Both the position numbers and the translations under genes were made by a program. Below, piece by piece: positions 1 to 8,487 of a DNA stretch of 64,000 nucleotides. Positions within the stretch are counted from its first letter, which is position 1, and each line of letters opens with the position of its first letter. A model generated the notes under the pieces. It did no database searches, was not told where the DNA came from, and saw only the letters and a list, made by a program, of their open reading frames with translations. This DNA comes from Aliidiomarina iranensis (GTDB taxonomy: Bacteria > Pseudomonadota > Gammaproteobacteria > Enterobacterales > Alteromonadaceae): NCBI RefSeq assembly GCF_003987135.1, contig NZ_PIPJ01000002.1, positions 310,001 through 374,000 on the forward strand. Reading direction: 5' to 3'.

Positions 1-229
1 CACCATCGTCGTCAACTTCATTAAACTTCGGTGTGCTGCGTTCTATGTAGGTTAGAAGCTCTTCTTTCAGCACCGCAAAATTGATTGCGCAGGCGCGCAA
101 GGCTTCTGCAGCTTCAGGATTCTCCAATAAAGCAACCAAGAGGTGTTCAACGGTCATCAGTTCATGCTGACGATCCCGCGCAATTCGGAATGCATCATTC
201 AACGAAATTTCGAGTGCTTTGTTCAGCAT
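1..229 (-). CDS. clpA: ATP-dependent Clp protease ATP-binding subunit ClpA (N-terminal part)
   Basis: Only the first 76 codons are present; the gene runs off the left edge of the window. The start is the ATG at 229, preceded by an AAGGAGAG ribosome site. The protein begins MLNKALEISLNDAF and continues with the MTVEHLLVALL segment typical of the Clp N-terminal repeat domain, the part of ClpA that binds the adaptor ClpS. ClpA is the hexameric AAA+ unfoldase that feeds proteins to ClpP. It lies 22 bp downstream of clpS on the same strand, the usual clpS-clpA operon. The AAA+ modules are outside the window and cannot be checked. Confidence 0.95.
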   Translation of the reverse strand, partial: MLNKALEISLNDAFRIARDRQHELMTVEHLLVALLENPEAAEALRACAINFAVLKEELLTYIERSTPKFNEVDDDG

Positions 230-251
230 ACTGCTCTCCTTACTTCACAAA

Positions 252-569
252 TCATGCCTGCTCCATAGTGCAGAGCAGAGGATGCTGGTGCTCACGGGCA
301 TATTGATTCACCTGTACCACCTTGGTTTCTGCAATTTCGGCAGAGTACACACCACATACGGCTTTTCCGCGCTCATGGACTTGTAACATAACTTCTGTAG
401 CTGCTTCCGAGTTCAACCGAAAGAACTTTACGAGCACATCAATCACAAAATCCATGGGTGTGTAATCATCATTATTCAATACCACCTGGTACATAGATGG
501 GGGCTGTAATTCAACTTTAGTAGCCTCATCCAAGTGATGTTCAGGAATGGAATCACTATATTTACTCAT
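252..569 (-). CDS. clpS: ATP-dependent Clp protease adaptor ClpS
   Basis: A 105-aa protein of the usual ClpS length. Residues around 30-45 read [16 protein letters not shown], the family signature that forms the N-degron binding pocket, followed by [20 protein letters not shown], also characteristic. ClpS binds the ClpA N-domain and delivers N-end-rule substrates to ClpAP while inhibiting other substrates. It is the first gene of the clpS-clpA unit and is divergent from cspD, as in many gammaproteobacteria. The ribosome site before the ATG at 569 is weak (AAGAAACGT). Confidence 0.96.
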   Translation of the reverse strand: MSKYSDSIPEHHLDEATKVELQPPSMYQVVLNNDDYTPMDFVIDVLVKFFRLNSEAATEVMLQVHERGKAVCGVYSAEIAETKVVQVNQYAREHQHPLLCTMEQA

Positions 570-894
570 ACGTTTCTTGCTTATACCTTTAATATAGCTA
601 GATTTCTGGCAGATGGTTAGCCAGGATTAAATCTTTTTCGTTAAAAAAATGTAATAAAATTCGCGTATATCGCTTGACTATTTTTTAGTCTTATCTAAAT
701 TAACACATGGTACTGATTGCTGCTGTTTTCAAGAGCCGTGAATATTGCAGGTTATTATAACAACTAATTAGCCTCAGTTTCGCGTTTACCGCTCCAATAA
801 AAACTGCAGCCTTTACTGCACACCCTCCTAAATAATAATAGGTGTGCCACATGCAGTAACAACAATACACAATACGTAAAAAGGAAGTAGAAGT
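570..894. other. Divergent clpS/cspD intergenic region, AT-rich
   Basis: 325 bp without a gene. It is clearly AT-rich and should hold the promoters of clpS (minus) and cspD (plus). One candidate plus-strand sigma-70 promoter is TTGACT at 674-679 and TAAATT at 696-701 with a 16-bp spacer; it would give cspD a leader of roughly 185 nt. Long leaders are common in cold-shock-family genes, but I see no direct proof here. No convincing small gene or operator was found. Confidence 0.4.
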
Positions 895-1116
895 ATGGCT
901 ACCGGTAAAGTCAAGTGGTTCAATAACTCAAAAGGCTTCGGATTTATTGAATCTGAAGAACGTAGCGGCGATATTTTCGCACATTATTCCACCATTCAAA
1001 TGGAAGGTTACCGCACCCTAAAGGCAGGCCAAGAAGTTGATTTTGAACTCGAAGAGGGCCCAAAAGGCCTACATGCAATTCAAATTGTGCCTCAGGGTAT
1101 TGAAAGCAAAGAGTAA
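895..1116 (+). CDS. cspD: Cold-shock-domain protein CspD
   Basis: A 73-aa single cold-shock domain with both RNA-binding motifs visible: KGFGFIE (RNP1) and DIFAHYS (RNP2; canonical paralogues have VFVHFS). In E. coli CspD is a stationary-phase single-stranded DNA-binding inhibitor of replication. The YRTLKAGQEVDFELEEGPKGLHAIQI stretch and the position opposite clpS-clpA favour CspD over CspA-type paralogues. An AAGGAAG ribosome site lies 8 bp before the ATG. A hairpin terminator follows at 1158. Confidence 0.9.
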   Translation: MATGKVKWFNNSKGFGFIESEERSGDIFAHYSTIQMEGYRTLKAGQEVDFELEEGPKGLHAIQIVPQGIESKE

Positions 1117-1157
1117 CTGCCATTCATTTTAGGCACCGCTCAATGATGAAGATTGTT

Positions 1158-1190
1158 AAGGGCTGAAAAAATTTTCAGCCCTTTCATTTT
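1158..1190. terminator. Intrinsic terminator after cspD
   Basis: Perfect inverted repeat: AAGGGCTGAAAA at 1158-1169 and its complement running to 1183, followed by TTTCATTTT on the plus strand. It sits 41 bp after the cspD stop. The minus strand has only a short T run, so it probably serves cspD mainly. Confidence 0.75.
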
Positions 1191-1196
1191 ATATTC

Positions 1197-1228
1197 GCTC
1201 TTTCAGCACTTCGTTCTTTCAGCATTTC
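1197..1228. repeat. Degenerate 16-bp tandem duplication near the yejK 3' end
   Basis: Two 16-bp units, GCTCTTTCAGCACTTC (1197-1212) and GTTCTTTCAGCATTTC (1213-1228), differ at two positions. A weak third unit may follow to 1244. They lie 36 bp past the yejK stop codon on its downstream side. Confidence 0.6.
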
Positions 1229-1264
1229 TTTCCTTGCTTCACGTCAGTGAAAAATATCGGCTTA

Positions 1265-2326
1265 TTAATCGTTCATACCATAATAACGCCGTAGCTGGTC
1301 GCGTAAGTTAGGCGGCGTGCCCTTAAGCGTGAGGGTATCCGTATCAACATCATAAACAACCCGTTGGCCAAGCATACTTTGATCAAAAGCCATACTTAAG
1401 CCACCGCCCTGCCCTTGAAATTTCACTAATTGCCGTAAACTACTTCGATCTGCAGGAAAGCTCTCAGGGATTTCTTTACCCTTGCTTTCACTGAATGCTT
1501 GCAAAGAAGTTGCACCTTGTTCCTGCAAACGCTCATCTAAATCCCGCATTTGCACTTGTTCGCCCCGTTGCCACTGCTCGCCACAATATTCAAATACACT
1601 TTTCCGAATATTGTTAGCATCCTCTTCCGTGATTTCAGCTTCTTTTACGAATGCTTGCACCGTATCCACAAGCTGTTTGGTACTGCTTTTGGAATTTACT
1701 CGTTCTACACAACCCAAAAAATCGAGGAAGAACTCAGCAGTTTTTCGGCCCGTTTTTCCCTTGATAAAAGAAACATAATAAAAGTCATCAGCTTTTGCTT
1801 GAAACTCGGTAAGATTGATTCGCGCCGCTAATTGCACCTTAGTTACATCCAGTTGAGCCGATTTATTTACACTCAAATCCGGCTGCACCATGACACCCTC
1901 CCGAACCGGCAAAAAGCTAACTAACAAAAAGCGTTCAGATGCTTCCTGATAATCCGCGAGCAGCAAAAAACCTGATTCTGCGAATGAATAGCGGGAAAGC
2001 TCTTGTTGTAAAAGGCGGGCAACCTGCTGAGAAAAGTTTACAAAATCAGTATCTTGTGAAAGCCAATCAGCTAGTAACTTGGGGAATTCAGGCTCAGGAA
2101 CTACTTCACCGGAATCTCGTGCATCGGCATACAAAGGATCATCCGCGCCAATAAAACTAGCATACCCCTTGCTTGGCTTAGCATTGTAAACCTCATTCAT
2201 TTCATCCAATAAGGTGGCTACTTCCGCTTCACTGTTTAAAGCAGCAGGTGAGAAACGTAATCCGAAATCACCTGCCGGATCTTGATAAACTTGGTGAACA
2301 ATACTCGCAGAAACACTTAATGTCAT
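1265..2326 (-). CDS. yejK: Nucleoid-associated protein YejK/NdpA
   Basis: 353 aa, close to the 335 aa of E. coli YejK. The C-terminal part carries the family hallmarks ESFPADRSSLRQLVKF, GGGLSMAFD, and DTDTLTLKGTPPNLRDQL, and the middle has KGKTGRKTAEFFLDFLGC. YejK is an abundant nucleoid-bound protein of poorly known function that has been linked to topoisomerase IV and gyrase. The ATG at 2326 is chosen over an in-frame TTG at 2344 because GAGAG precedes it and homologues start there. It is divergent from yejLM, the same arrangement as in E. coli. Confidence 0.93.
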   Translation of the reverse strand: MTLSVSASIVHQVYQDPAGDFGLRFSPAALNSEAEVATLLDEMNEVYNAKPSKGYASFIGADDPLYADARDSGEVVPEPEFPKLLADWLSQDTDFVNFSQQVARLLQQELSRYSFAESGFLLLADYQEASERFLLVSFLPVREGVMVQPDLSVNKSAQLDVTKVQLAARINLTEFQAKADDFYYVSFIKGKTGRKTAEFFLDFLGCVERVNSKSSTKQLVDTVQAFVKEAEITEEDANNIRKSVFEYCGEQWQRGEQVQMRDLDERLQEQGATSLQAFSESKGKEIPESFPADRSSLRQLVKFQGQGGGLSMAFDQSMLGQRVVYDVDTDTLTLKGTPPNLRDQLRRYYGMND

Positions 2327-2400
2327 GGCACTCTCGCTATGCAACTATCTGATTTATGTTAAACTTACCATTATTCTAACATGGAGCCGAGGCCACCATC

Positions 2401-2622
2401 ATGCCGATTGTTTCAAAATACGATCAAGAACGCCAAGACCAGCTCATTGATAGCATTCTCGATATCTTTGCCAATGACAAAGCACCCAATGATTTAGCCT
2501 TAATGACACTCGGAAATGTAGTTACTCATATTCTACAGGAGCATGTTCCAGCAGAAAAACGTCAGGCTATCGCCAAGCAGTTCGGTCAAATACTGCTACA
2601 ATCAGTAGCCAAAGAACAATAA
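2401..2622 (+). CDS. yejL: YejL family protein (DUF1414)
   Basis: A 73-aa protein matching YejL in length and in its central motif KAPNDLALMTLGNVVTHIL followed by QRQAIAKQF (QRQAIANSF in E. coli as I recall it). The function of the family is unknown. It starts with the ATG at 2401, 74 bp from the divergent yejK start, and is followed 13 bp later by yejM, so yejL-yejM is probably one transcript. Confidence 0.92.
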   Translation: MPIVSKYDQERQDQLIDSILDIFANDKAPNDLALMTLGNVVTHILQEHVPAEKRQAIAKQFGQILLQSVAKEQ

Positions 2623-2635
2623 AAAGAAGGCGGCC

Positions 2636-4234
2636 ATGGGTAAACATAAGCAAAGAGATCGCATTGCAAAGCTTGTGAGTTGGGGCCATTGGTTCACACT
2701 CGCGAACATTTTTATTTGCCTTATTATCGGCCTGTTTTACGTGCAAAGCGCGCTCTCAGATAGTTCAGCACTAGCCACCGGATACTTGCTCGTGAGTTGG
2801 CTTGGTCACTTCGCTTTTTTACCTTTTGTTTTCTTTATTCTTCTGGTTTTTCCGCTTTGCTTAATATTGCCTTACTCCGGTATTTTGCGAGGTTACGCTG
2901 CAATAGTTGCGAGTGTGGGTGTCTTCGCGCTGTTATTCGATGCGATCTTTTTTGGGCAATACGGATTTCATTTAAACACCTATTCTTTAACTCAGCTTAC
3001 AACCGATGCCGAAGAGTGGTTTCCAGGCGGCAGTTTTGTGATGCTCTTGGCGGTAATCTTTTCTTTCCTTTTCATCCTCGGATTACAGCTGATATTAGCC
3101 AACTTAAGCTGGAAGCGTCATGCCGAACTTCAAGGTAAAAAGTTCGCTAAAATTCTAGCTGCTGTTTTTATTGGCTCTTTTTTAGTGAGCCACAGTACGC
3201 ATATTTGGGCTGATGCAACGATTTACACTCCGATCACCCAACAGGATGATTTATTCCCGTTATCCTACCCCACCACGGCAAAATCATTGATGGCTCGCCA
3301 TGGCTGGATAACAGTGGAAGGTTTTCAATCGCAACGCGATAGGCTTACCGGTAATCAAAAATTAGTGGCACGTTACCCGAGTGCGCCCATGCTATGTAAC
3401 AAACTAACCAACACTCACGGCGTTACTGTTATTGCTTTTGATTCACTAGCAACGGATAAACAGCAGCGTTTACTGCAAGCCGTGCCTGAACTCCAATCCC
3501 ATCATCATCGTCATTTAGGCCAGCGTGATTTAGTTACGGCGGTAACTACTTTGCTGTACGGCATGCCTGATTTATATACCGAGAGCCTCAAGCAACAAAA
3601 CGCAGAGCCGGCCTATTTTGGTATCATGAATGATTTCAATAGCCCTATCCGTATCTTCAGCACAAGTGATTTTTCCGAAGTTGCATTTCCCAATGCCGTT
3701 GCAAACAAGCTCACGGAGTTTACGGGTGCAGTTAATTATAATTTTAATTTAGATGTGGTTCTGGCCGCCAATGCCAATGTAGATGAAATCGCCGAATTTT
3801 TAGCCGCACAGCCAAGCACTCAGCGGATCATAATAACCGCCCTAACGAATCAACAAGTGGCGGGAGGTATGGTTAATGTTGATCCGCAAAGCCTACAGGT
3901 GCCTCTGATGACAATGAATATGCCGATCCCTACACGGCAAATATCTAATTTAGAGGATATCTTACCCACTGCCCTGAGCCACTTTATGGCCTGCGCTGAA
4001 GGCTTCCGGAGTTTCACCAACGGTCAAGATATGCGCTCAGAAACACGAAACCTCCCAAGAGTTATGAGTGTGCGCCCCTACATCTACATTTTTGAGAGTA
4101 ATCAAACCACCGTCATCGATGAGAATGGCGATATGCAGTTGTTTAATGCCGCCGGTGAGTTTGTTCCCGGTGCCGTTCCGCCAACTCCAGTATTTATTCA
4201 AAGCTTGCGTGAACTGCAACGCTTTGGAGGATAA
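2636..4234 (+). CDS. yejM: Inner-membrane protein YejM/PbgA/LapC with degenerate sulfatase-like domain
   Basis: 532 aa. The N-terminal ~190 residues contain five hydrophobic segments and match the YejM DUF3413 region: VSWGHWF near the start, then SHSTHIWADATIYTPITQ and LPLSYPTTAKSLMARHG just after the last membrane segment (FPLSYP locally). YejM senses lipopolysaccharide and protects LpxC from FtsH through LapB. The periplasmic half is about 55 aa shorter than in E. coli and poorly conserved: the first Asp of the sulfatase fold survives (VIAFDSL) but the segment holding the threonine nucleophile (GNTTDNG in E. coli) reads GQRDLVT here. The ribosome site AAGGCGG precedes the ATG. Confidence 0.85.
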   Translation: MGKHKQRDRIAKLVSWGHWFTLANIFICLIIGLFYVQSALSDSSALATGYLLVSWLGHFAFLPFVFFILLVFPLCLILPYSGILRGYAAIVASVGVFALLFDAIFFGQYGFHLNTYSLTQLTTDAEEWFPGGSFVMLLAVIFSFLFILGLQLILANLSWKRHAELQGKKFAKILAAVFIGSFLVSHSTHIWADATIYTPITQQDDLFPLSYPTTAKSLMARHGWITVEGFQSQRDRLTGNQKLVARYPSAPMLCNKLTNTHGVTVIAFDSLATDKQQRLLQAVPELQSHHHRHLGQRDLVTAVTTLLYGMPDLYTESLKQQNAEPAYFGIMNDFNSPIRIFSTSDFSEVAFPNAVANKLTEFTGAVNYNFNLDVVLAANANVDEIAEFLAAQPSTQRIIITALTNQQVAGGMVNVDPQSLQVPLMTMNMPIPTRQISNLEDILPTALSHFMACAEGFRSFTNGQDMRSETRNLPRVMSVRPYIYIFESNQTTVIDENGDMQLFNAAGEFVPGAVPPTPVFIQSLRELQRFGG

Positions 4235-4279
4235 ACGTAGCCTCAAGAAACAACTTAATGCCGGGTAGACACCCCCAGC

Positions 4280-4302
4280 TCACTCATTGCTTTGTTGAGT
4301 GA
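4280..4302. other. Small inverted repeat after yejM
   Basis: TCACTCA (4280-4286) and TGAGTGA (4296-4302) form a 7-bp stem with a 9-nt loop, 45 bp after the yejM stop. No T tract follows immediately, so it is a weak candidate terminator or a 3'-end stabiliser. Confidence 0.3.
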
Positions 4303-4381
4303 ACTGTATATAAATCTTTGTGCAGATAAAAATAGGATGCTTAAAATTACAGCAGTTAAACGATTTACCTAAGAACGAAGC

Positions 4382-4409
4382 TTGCCATTTTGCTACGAAA
4401 CCGTATCAT
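4382..4409 (+). promoter_or_regulatory. Sigma-70 promoter for tRNA-Pro
   Basis: TTGCCA at 4382-4387 and TATCAT at 4404-4409 with a 16-bp spacer. The predicted start is about 6-8 nt after the -10, just before the tRNA 5' end at 4422, the short leader expected of a tRNA gene. Confidence 0.5.
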
Positions 4410-4421
4410 AGCGCATTCGGT

Positions 4422-4498
4422 CGGCGTGTGGCGCAGCTTGGTAGCGCACTGTCATGGGGTGTCAGGGGTCGGAGGTTCAAATCCTCTCACGCCGACCA
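4422..4498 (+). tRNA. tRNA-Pro (anticodon GGG)
   Basis: A 77-nt cloverleaf. The acceptor arms CGGCGTG and CACGCCG pair perfectly, CCA is encoded at the 3' end (ACCA at 4495-4498), the D arm is GCGC-loop-GCGC, and the T arm is GGAGG-TTCAAAT-CCTCT. The anticodon loop ATGGGGT gives GGG. The anticodon stem CTGTC/GTCAG has one T-T mismatch, which is also present in E. coli tRNA-Pro(GGG) as I remember it, so it is not a sign of decay. It decodes CCC and CCU. It stands alone. Confidence 0.96.
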
Positions 4499-4610
4499 AT
4501 TCTTCTTTGTAAATCCTCATTAAAGAATCTTTAACGTGTTCGCGTTAACCTGAATTATCTTCTAAAGTTGGGTATACTGTAGCCTGAGATTTGTAATGAG
4601 GCTTTTATAA

Positions 4611-4970
4611 ATGATGTACCGTTCCCGATTCAAGGCATACACTGCCGCCATGCAGAACAAGCTAAAAGAAGCAAATAATAACGGTATCTTTGCGCGGCTG
4701 CTGGCTTGGGTAATGCTTGGTATGTTACTTGTGGTAGGCCTTGCCGTGTTCGTAGTTATGTTACTGCTCAGCTGGTTACTCATTCCAATCATGATTTGGC
4801 GTGCCAAGCGCCGCATGGCTGATTTTCACCGCCGAGCGCAAAATGCGAACGCCAGTAATCCATACTCACGCAAATCTGCACACAACAATGGAAGCTCTTA
4901 CTCTGGCGGCAGAGGCGAAGCAGAAAGTGGCCGAGTGTTTGAAGCTGAAGTTATCGATAAATCCGAATAA
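4611..4970 (+). CDS. Small membrane protein of unknown function
   Basis: 119 aa, not recognised. Residues 1-27 are basic and amphipathic (KAYTAAMQNKLKEANNN), residues ~28-63 form one long or two short closely spaced hydrophobic segments (LLAWVMLGMLLVVGLAVFVVM, then LLIPIMIW), followed by a basic stretch WRAKRRMADFHRRAQ that suggests a cytoplasmic C-terminus. The last ~45 residues are polar, Ser/Asn/Gly-rich and probably disordered, ending in acidic VFEAEVIDKSE. A GAGG ribosome site lies about 9 bp before the ATG at 4611. It stands alone between the tRNA and the convergent ltaE gene. Confidence 0.65.
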   Translation: MMYRSRFKAYTAAMQNKLKEANNNGIFARLLAWVMLGMLLVVGLAVFVVMLLLSWLLIPIMIWRAKRRMADFHRRAQNANASNPYSRKSAHNNGSSYSGGRGEAESGRVFEAEVIDKSE

Positions 4971-5122
4971 CGCCTTCTACCTGCTTCTACCTAGAAAAAT
5001 TATGTTGCCGGATATGATGAACGCCGAAATCCACCAGGCTTTAGGAGTATAAAATCTTAGTTTGAAGGGTTCCAAGATGTGTGCATACAGATAAATTCGA
5101 TCAAAGCTGAGAGCACTTTCTT

Positions 5123-5186
5123 CTAAACTTTGAGCTTTCTAAACTTTGAGCTTTCTAAACTTTGAGCTTTCTAAACTTTGAGCTTT
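5123..5186. repeat. Four perfect 16-bp tandem repeats after ltaE
   Basis: The unit CTAAACTTTGAGCTTT is repeated exactly four times (5123-5138, 5139-5154, 5155-5170, 5171-5186) with no mismatch. The array begins 8 bp past the ltaE stop codon at 5194 on its downstream side. The rest of 4971-5122 shows nothing I can interpret. Confidence 0.95.
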
Positions 5187-5193
5187 TAAAACG

Positions 5194-6225
5194 TTAAACT
5201 AACGCTTCTGAAAACTTTTTCACAATGTAAGGAATATCCGCAGCCTCAACGTTCATGTGCGTAACTAGGCGCATTTTCGCACTAGTTGGCACCTTGATAC
5301 CTGCATTCCCTAAAAATCTTGCAACCTGTTGCGCCCGTTCCGGCTGCTCGAAATACACATACACCATGTTTGTTTGCACAGGTTCTAGGCGAATTGCCGA
5401 GCTGTTCAAAGCCACTAATCCCTTCGCTAATGATTCTGCATTCGCATGATCATCAGCCAGCCGTTGCACGTGATGATCTAAAGCATAATCTAAGGAAGCT
5501 GCAACAATACCGGCTTGCCGCATGCCGCCACCAAGCATTTTTCGCCAGCGGCGGCCCCGTTTAATCAAAGCTTCGCTGCCAACCAAAACAGAACCGATTG
5601 GCGTACCTAACCCTTTCGAAAAGCAAACCGAAACACTATCAAAAGGTTGCGCAAGCGAAGCCAGTGATTGTTGCATTGCAATATGCGCGTTAAACAATCG
5701 CGCACCATCTAAATGCAACTGTAAACCGTGTTCATCGCAAAGTTCGCGAGCATTATTAATAAAGAGCTGGGGAACAACTTTACCGCAGTGTGTGTTTTCC
5801 AAAGCAAGCAGCCGGGAAATCGGAAAGTGCGGATCGTCTGCTTTTATTTTTTTCGCCACTGTCGCTAAATCTAAACTCCCATCATTCTCCACAGCCACGG
5901 TTTGCGGCACAATACCACCTAGCACCGCAGCGCCACCCGCTTCGTAACGATAGGTATGATACTCTTCACCCACGATATATTCCTCGCCGCGCTGACAATG
6001 GCTTAATAGCGCGATAAGGTTGCTTTGAGTGCCACTTGTGCACAACAAAGCCGATTCCTTATCCAGCAGCTTCGCAACACGTTTCTCTAGCGCGTTAATG
6101 GTAGGATCTTCGCCATACACATCATCACCAGTTGCAGCGGCAGCCATATACGCACGCAACGCTTCTGTGGGTTGCGTTACTGTATCGCTGCGTAGATCAA
6201 TGGTTCGATTAGTTTTGGTCATCAC
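5194..6225 (-). CDS. ltaE: Low-specificity L-threonine aldolase
   Basis: 343 aa, the normal family length. This PLP enzyme cleaves L-threonine or L-allo-threonine to glycine and acetaldehyde. The N-terminus IDLRSDTVTQPTEAMR-like (here PTEALRAYM) is diagnostic, with GDDVYGEDPTINALE, the cofactor-stacking His90 in EEYHTYRYEAGG, Asp173 in LHLDGARLFNA, and the Schiff-base Lys204 in CFSKGLGTPIGSVL. The gene opens GTG-ATG; an AGGA lies 7 bp before the GTG at 6225, and the ATG at 6222 is an equally possible start. It fits the amino-acid-degrading theme of the window. Confidence 0.94.
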   Translation of the reverse strand: MMTKTNRTIDLRSDTVTQPTEALRAYMAAAATGDDVYGEDPTINALEKRVAKLLDKESALLCTSGTQSNLIALLSHCQRGEEYIVGEEYHTYRYEAGGAAVLGGIVPQTVAVENDGSLDLATVAKKIKADDPHFPISRLLALENTHCGKVVPQLFINNARELCDEHGLQLHLDGARLFNAHIAMQQSLASLAQPFDSVSVCFSKGLGTPIGSVLVGSEALIKRGRRWRKMLGGGMRQAGIVAASLDYALDHHVQRLADDHANAESLAKGLVALNSSAIRLEPVQTNMVYVYFEQPERAQQVARFLGNAGIKVPTSAKMRLVTHMNVEAADIPYIVKKFSEALV

Positions 6226-6321
6226 GCTTATTCCTATCGTTGCGCTTCTGCCGTTAGATTACAAAGAAACACCGGCGGCAACCAGTGTTTCTAGGTTCAC
6301 AAGTAGCGGGTATACCAAGCG

Positions 6322-8397
6322 CTACCAAATGGTTACGCGAACATCATCGTTTCGATACATTTTGTCGCCAGGCTCTACATCAAACGCTTGATAAAATTCT
6401 GGCATATTCGAAAGTGGCCCAAGCACTCGATATTTACCCGGTGAATGGGGCCCCACTACCACTTGCCGGCGCAGTGCTTCATCGCGGAACTTAATCCGCC
6501 AAATCTGCCCCCAACCCATAAAGAACCGCTGCTCACCAGTAAAACCATCAAGAACCTGCGCCTCAGCACCAGCAAGAGAGTTGCGATAACCGCGCAGGGC
6601 CACGTTTAACCCGCCCAAATCCGCAATATTCTCCCCCAAGCTTAACGCGCCTTGCAGATATAGATCATCAATTGGATTAAAAGCACTAAATTGATCAACC
6701 ACCTGCTGAGCACGCATTCTGAACTGTTCTTCATCTTGCAGACCCCACCAATCACGTAGATTTCCGTCACCATCGGAACGGCGGCCTTGGTCATCAAAGC
6801 CGTGAGTGATTTCATGACCAATTACAGCACCAATGGCGCCATAATTAACTGCATCATCGGCATTTACATCGAAAAATGGCGGTTGCAAAATTGCCGCTGG
6901 GAACACGATCTCATTCATAGTAGAACGATAATAGGCATTCACTGTTTGTGGTGTCATACCCCAATCATAGCTATCAACAGGCTGCCCTAAGCGAGCTACC
7001 ATACGCTCGTATTCACAATCTGCAGAGCGGCGCATATTGCCTACTAAATCATCTGCTGCAATAGTAATACAATCGTAATCACGCCATTTTTCCGGATAAC
7101 CAATTTTAGTGGTGAACGTAGCTAACTTTGCATGTGCTTCACGCTTTGTTTCAGCAGTCATCCAATCTAAGTCATCAATAGCCTCACCGAAGGCTAGCAA
7201 AATATTATCAACCATCTCGGCCATACGTTCTTGCGCTTCCGGTTGGAAATGGCGTGCTACATATTCTTCCCCCACCATGAATCCAAGCACACTCTCCACT
7301 GTGCTTACCGCTCTGCGCTCCCGAGATCGTTCTTCCTCCAAACCTTGTAAAATTCGGCCATAAAAATCAAAGCTGGCACTGCCAAAGTTTTCACTTAACA
7401 TTCCGGCAGAAGAGCGCAGAGTGTGAAATTTTAGGTAAGTTTTCCAATCTTCTAGCGCCACCGTACTTTGCATTGCAGCAAATGCACTCATGTAATCTGG
7501 CTGCCGCACTACGATCTCGTTAATGGCTAAATCGGCTGCCGCAATAAATGCTTGCCAATCAAAACCAGGTGCACTTTCAGTAAGCTCAGTGAGTGTCATT
7601 TTATTGTACGAGGCCACCCGATCACGATTTTCAATTCGGCTCCAATGCGCCTCTGCAATTTTTGTTTCAATTGCCAAAATCGCATCGGCTGCTGCTTCCG
7701 CTTGCTCCCAACCAGCCTCATTCCACATAGTTTGAATAAACTGCCGATACTGTTCACGTAGCGTCTGGTTGCGCTCATCGTTTGCCAGGTAATAATCGCG
7801 GTCGGGTAGCCCTAACCCGGATTGGCTCATAGAGGTAATATATTGCTCAGAATTCATTTGGTCTTGACCAACATACAAAGCAACCGGAATACCTGCTCGA
7901 TAGCGCTGCTGAGCACCCCAGTACTCGGCCAATTCAGAGTGCGATGCAAGCGCTGTGATTTTTGCAAAATCTGGCACTAAAGGCGTTAACCCCAAAGCTT
8001 CAATGCGCTCTTTATCCATGTATGAACGGTAAAGATCGTCAATTTTCTGTTGGTTGCTGCCCGCAGCCGCGGAACCATTGGCCGCTTCCTGCACTATCGC
8101 CAGAACATGAGCTTCTGCACGCTCACGCAACTCATCGAAACTGCCCCAACGCGCTCTATCGCTTGGAATTTCGGTACGTTCAAGCCACTGGCCATTTACA
8201 TACTGAAAGAAATCATCTTGTGGGCGTGCTTCGGTATCCAAATTATTCAACTGAATACCCGAATGCAAATCACTGCTACTCGCATAACTTGAATTTTGTT
8301 GTTCTAATTCACTCGCTTCAGTTACCGTGCCGTCGGAACACGCTGCCAAGCCCAATGCCATGGCCACTGTTAAAGCTAAACTAGATATCTTGCGCAT
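6322..8397 (-). CDS. M13-family (PepO/neprilysin-like) zinc metallopeptidase lipoprotein
   Basis: 691 aa from the ATG at 8397, which has AAGGAAA 8 bp upstream; the longer frame beginning with TTG at 8424 would only place this ribosome site inside the gene. The N-terminus has a signal with lipobox LAAC, so the mature enzyme is probably lipid-anchored. The M13 catalytic motif HEITH is at about 528-532, the third ligand lies in ENIADLGG near 589, and the substrate-binding NAYYRSTMNEIVFPA segment precedes them. The C-terminus ends in VTIW as in the family (xxW). It likely cuts short peptides in the periplasm or at the cell surface. Confidence 0.93.
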   Translation of the reverse strand: MRKISSLALTVAMALGLAACSDGTVTEASELEQQNSSYASSSDLHSGIQLNNLDTEARPQDDFFQYVNGQWLERTEIPSDRARWGSFDELRERAEAHVLAIVQEAANGSAAAGSNQQKIDDLYRSYMDKERIEALGLTPLVPDFAKITALASHSELAEYWGAQQRYRAGIPVALYVGQDQMNSEQYITSMSQSGLGLPDRDYYLANDERNQTLREQYRQFIQTMWNEAGWEQAEAAADAILAIETKIAEAHWSRIENRDRVASYNKMTLTELTESAPGFDWQAFIAAADLAINEIVVRQPDYMSAFAAMQSTVALEDWKTYLKFHTLRSSAGMLSENFGSASFDFYGRILQGLEEERSRERRAVSTVESVLGFMVGEEYVARHFQPEAQERMAEMVDNILLAFGEAIDDLDWMTAETKREAHAKLATFTTKIGYPEKWRDYDCITIAADDLVGNMRRSADCEYERMVARLGQPVDSYDWGMTPQTVNAYYRSTMNEIVFPAAILQPPFFDVNADDAVNYGAIGAVIGHEITHGFDDQGRRSDGDGNLRDWWGLQDEEQFRMRAQQVVDQFSAFNPIDDLYLQGALSLGENIADLGGLNVALRGYRNSLAGAEAQVLDGFTGEQRFFMGWGQIWRIKFRDEALRRQVVVGPHSPGKYRVLGPLSNMPEFYQAFDVEPGDKMYRNDDVRVTIW

Positions 8398-8451
8398 GTG
8401 TTCGTTTCCTTTCTTTATCTTCAATTCGTATTTAACGTATCGTCAATTTTG

Positions 8452-8487
8452 CACTTCTCAATTATTTTTCACTTCTCAATTATTTTG
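8452..8487. repeat. 18-bp tandem duplication across the stop of the YgjV-like gene
   Basis: CACTTCTCAATTATTTTT (8452-8469) is followed directly by CACTTCTCAATTATTTTG (8470-8487), one mismatch at the last base. The second unit contains the TAA stop (8480-8482) of the minus-strand gene, so the duplication begins at the very end of the coding region. Confidence 0.85.

Noticed and set aside
2326-2344. TTG start at 2344 for yejK
   Set aside because: No ribosome site and no homology for the six extra residues; the ATG at 2326 fits better.
4422-4498. Possible tRNA pseudogene because of the T-T mismatch in the anticodon stem
   Set aside because: The same mismatch is part of normal tRNA-Pro(GGG) as remembered from E. 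coli, and all other stems are perfect with CCA encoded.
5123-5186. Possible CRISPR array
   Set aside because: The 16-bp units are directly adjacent with no spacers; the same holds for the 15-bp and 194-bp repeats.
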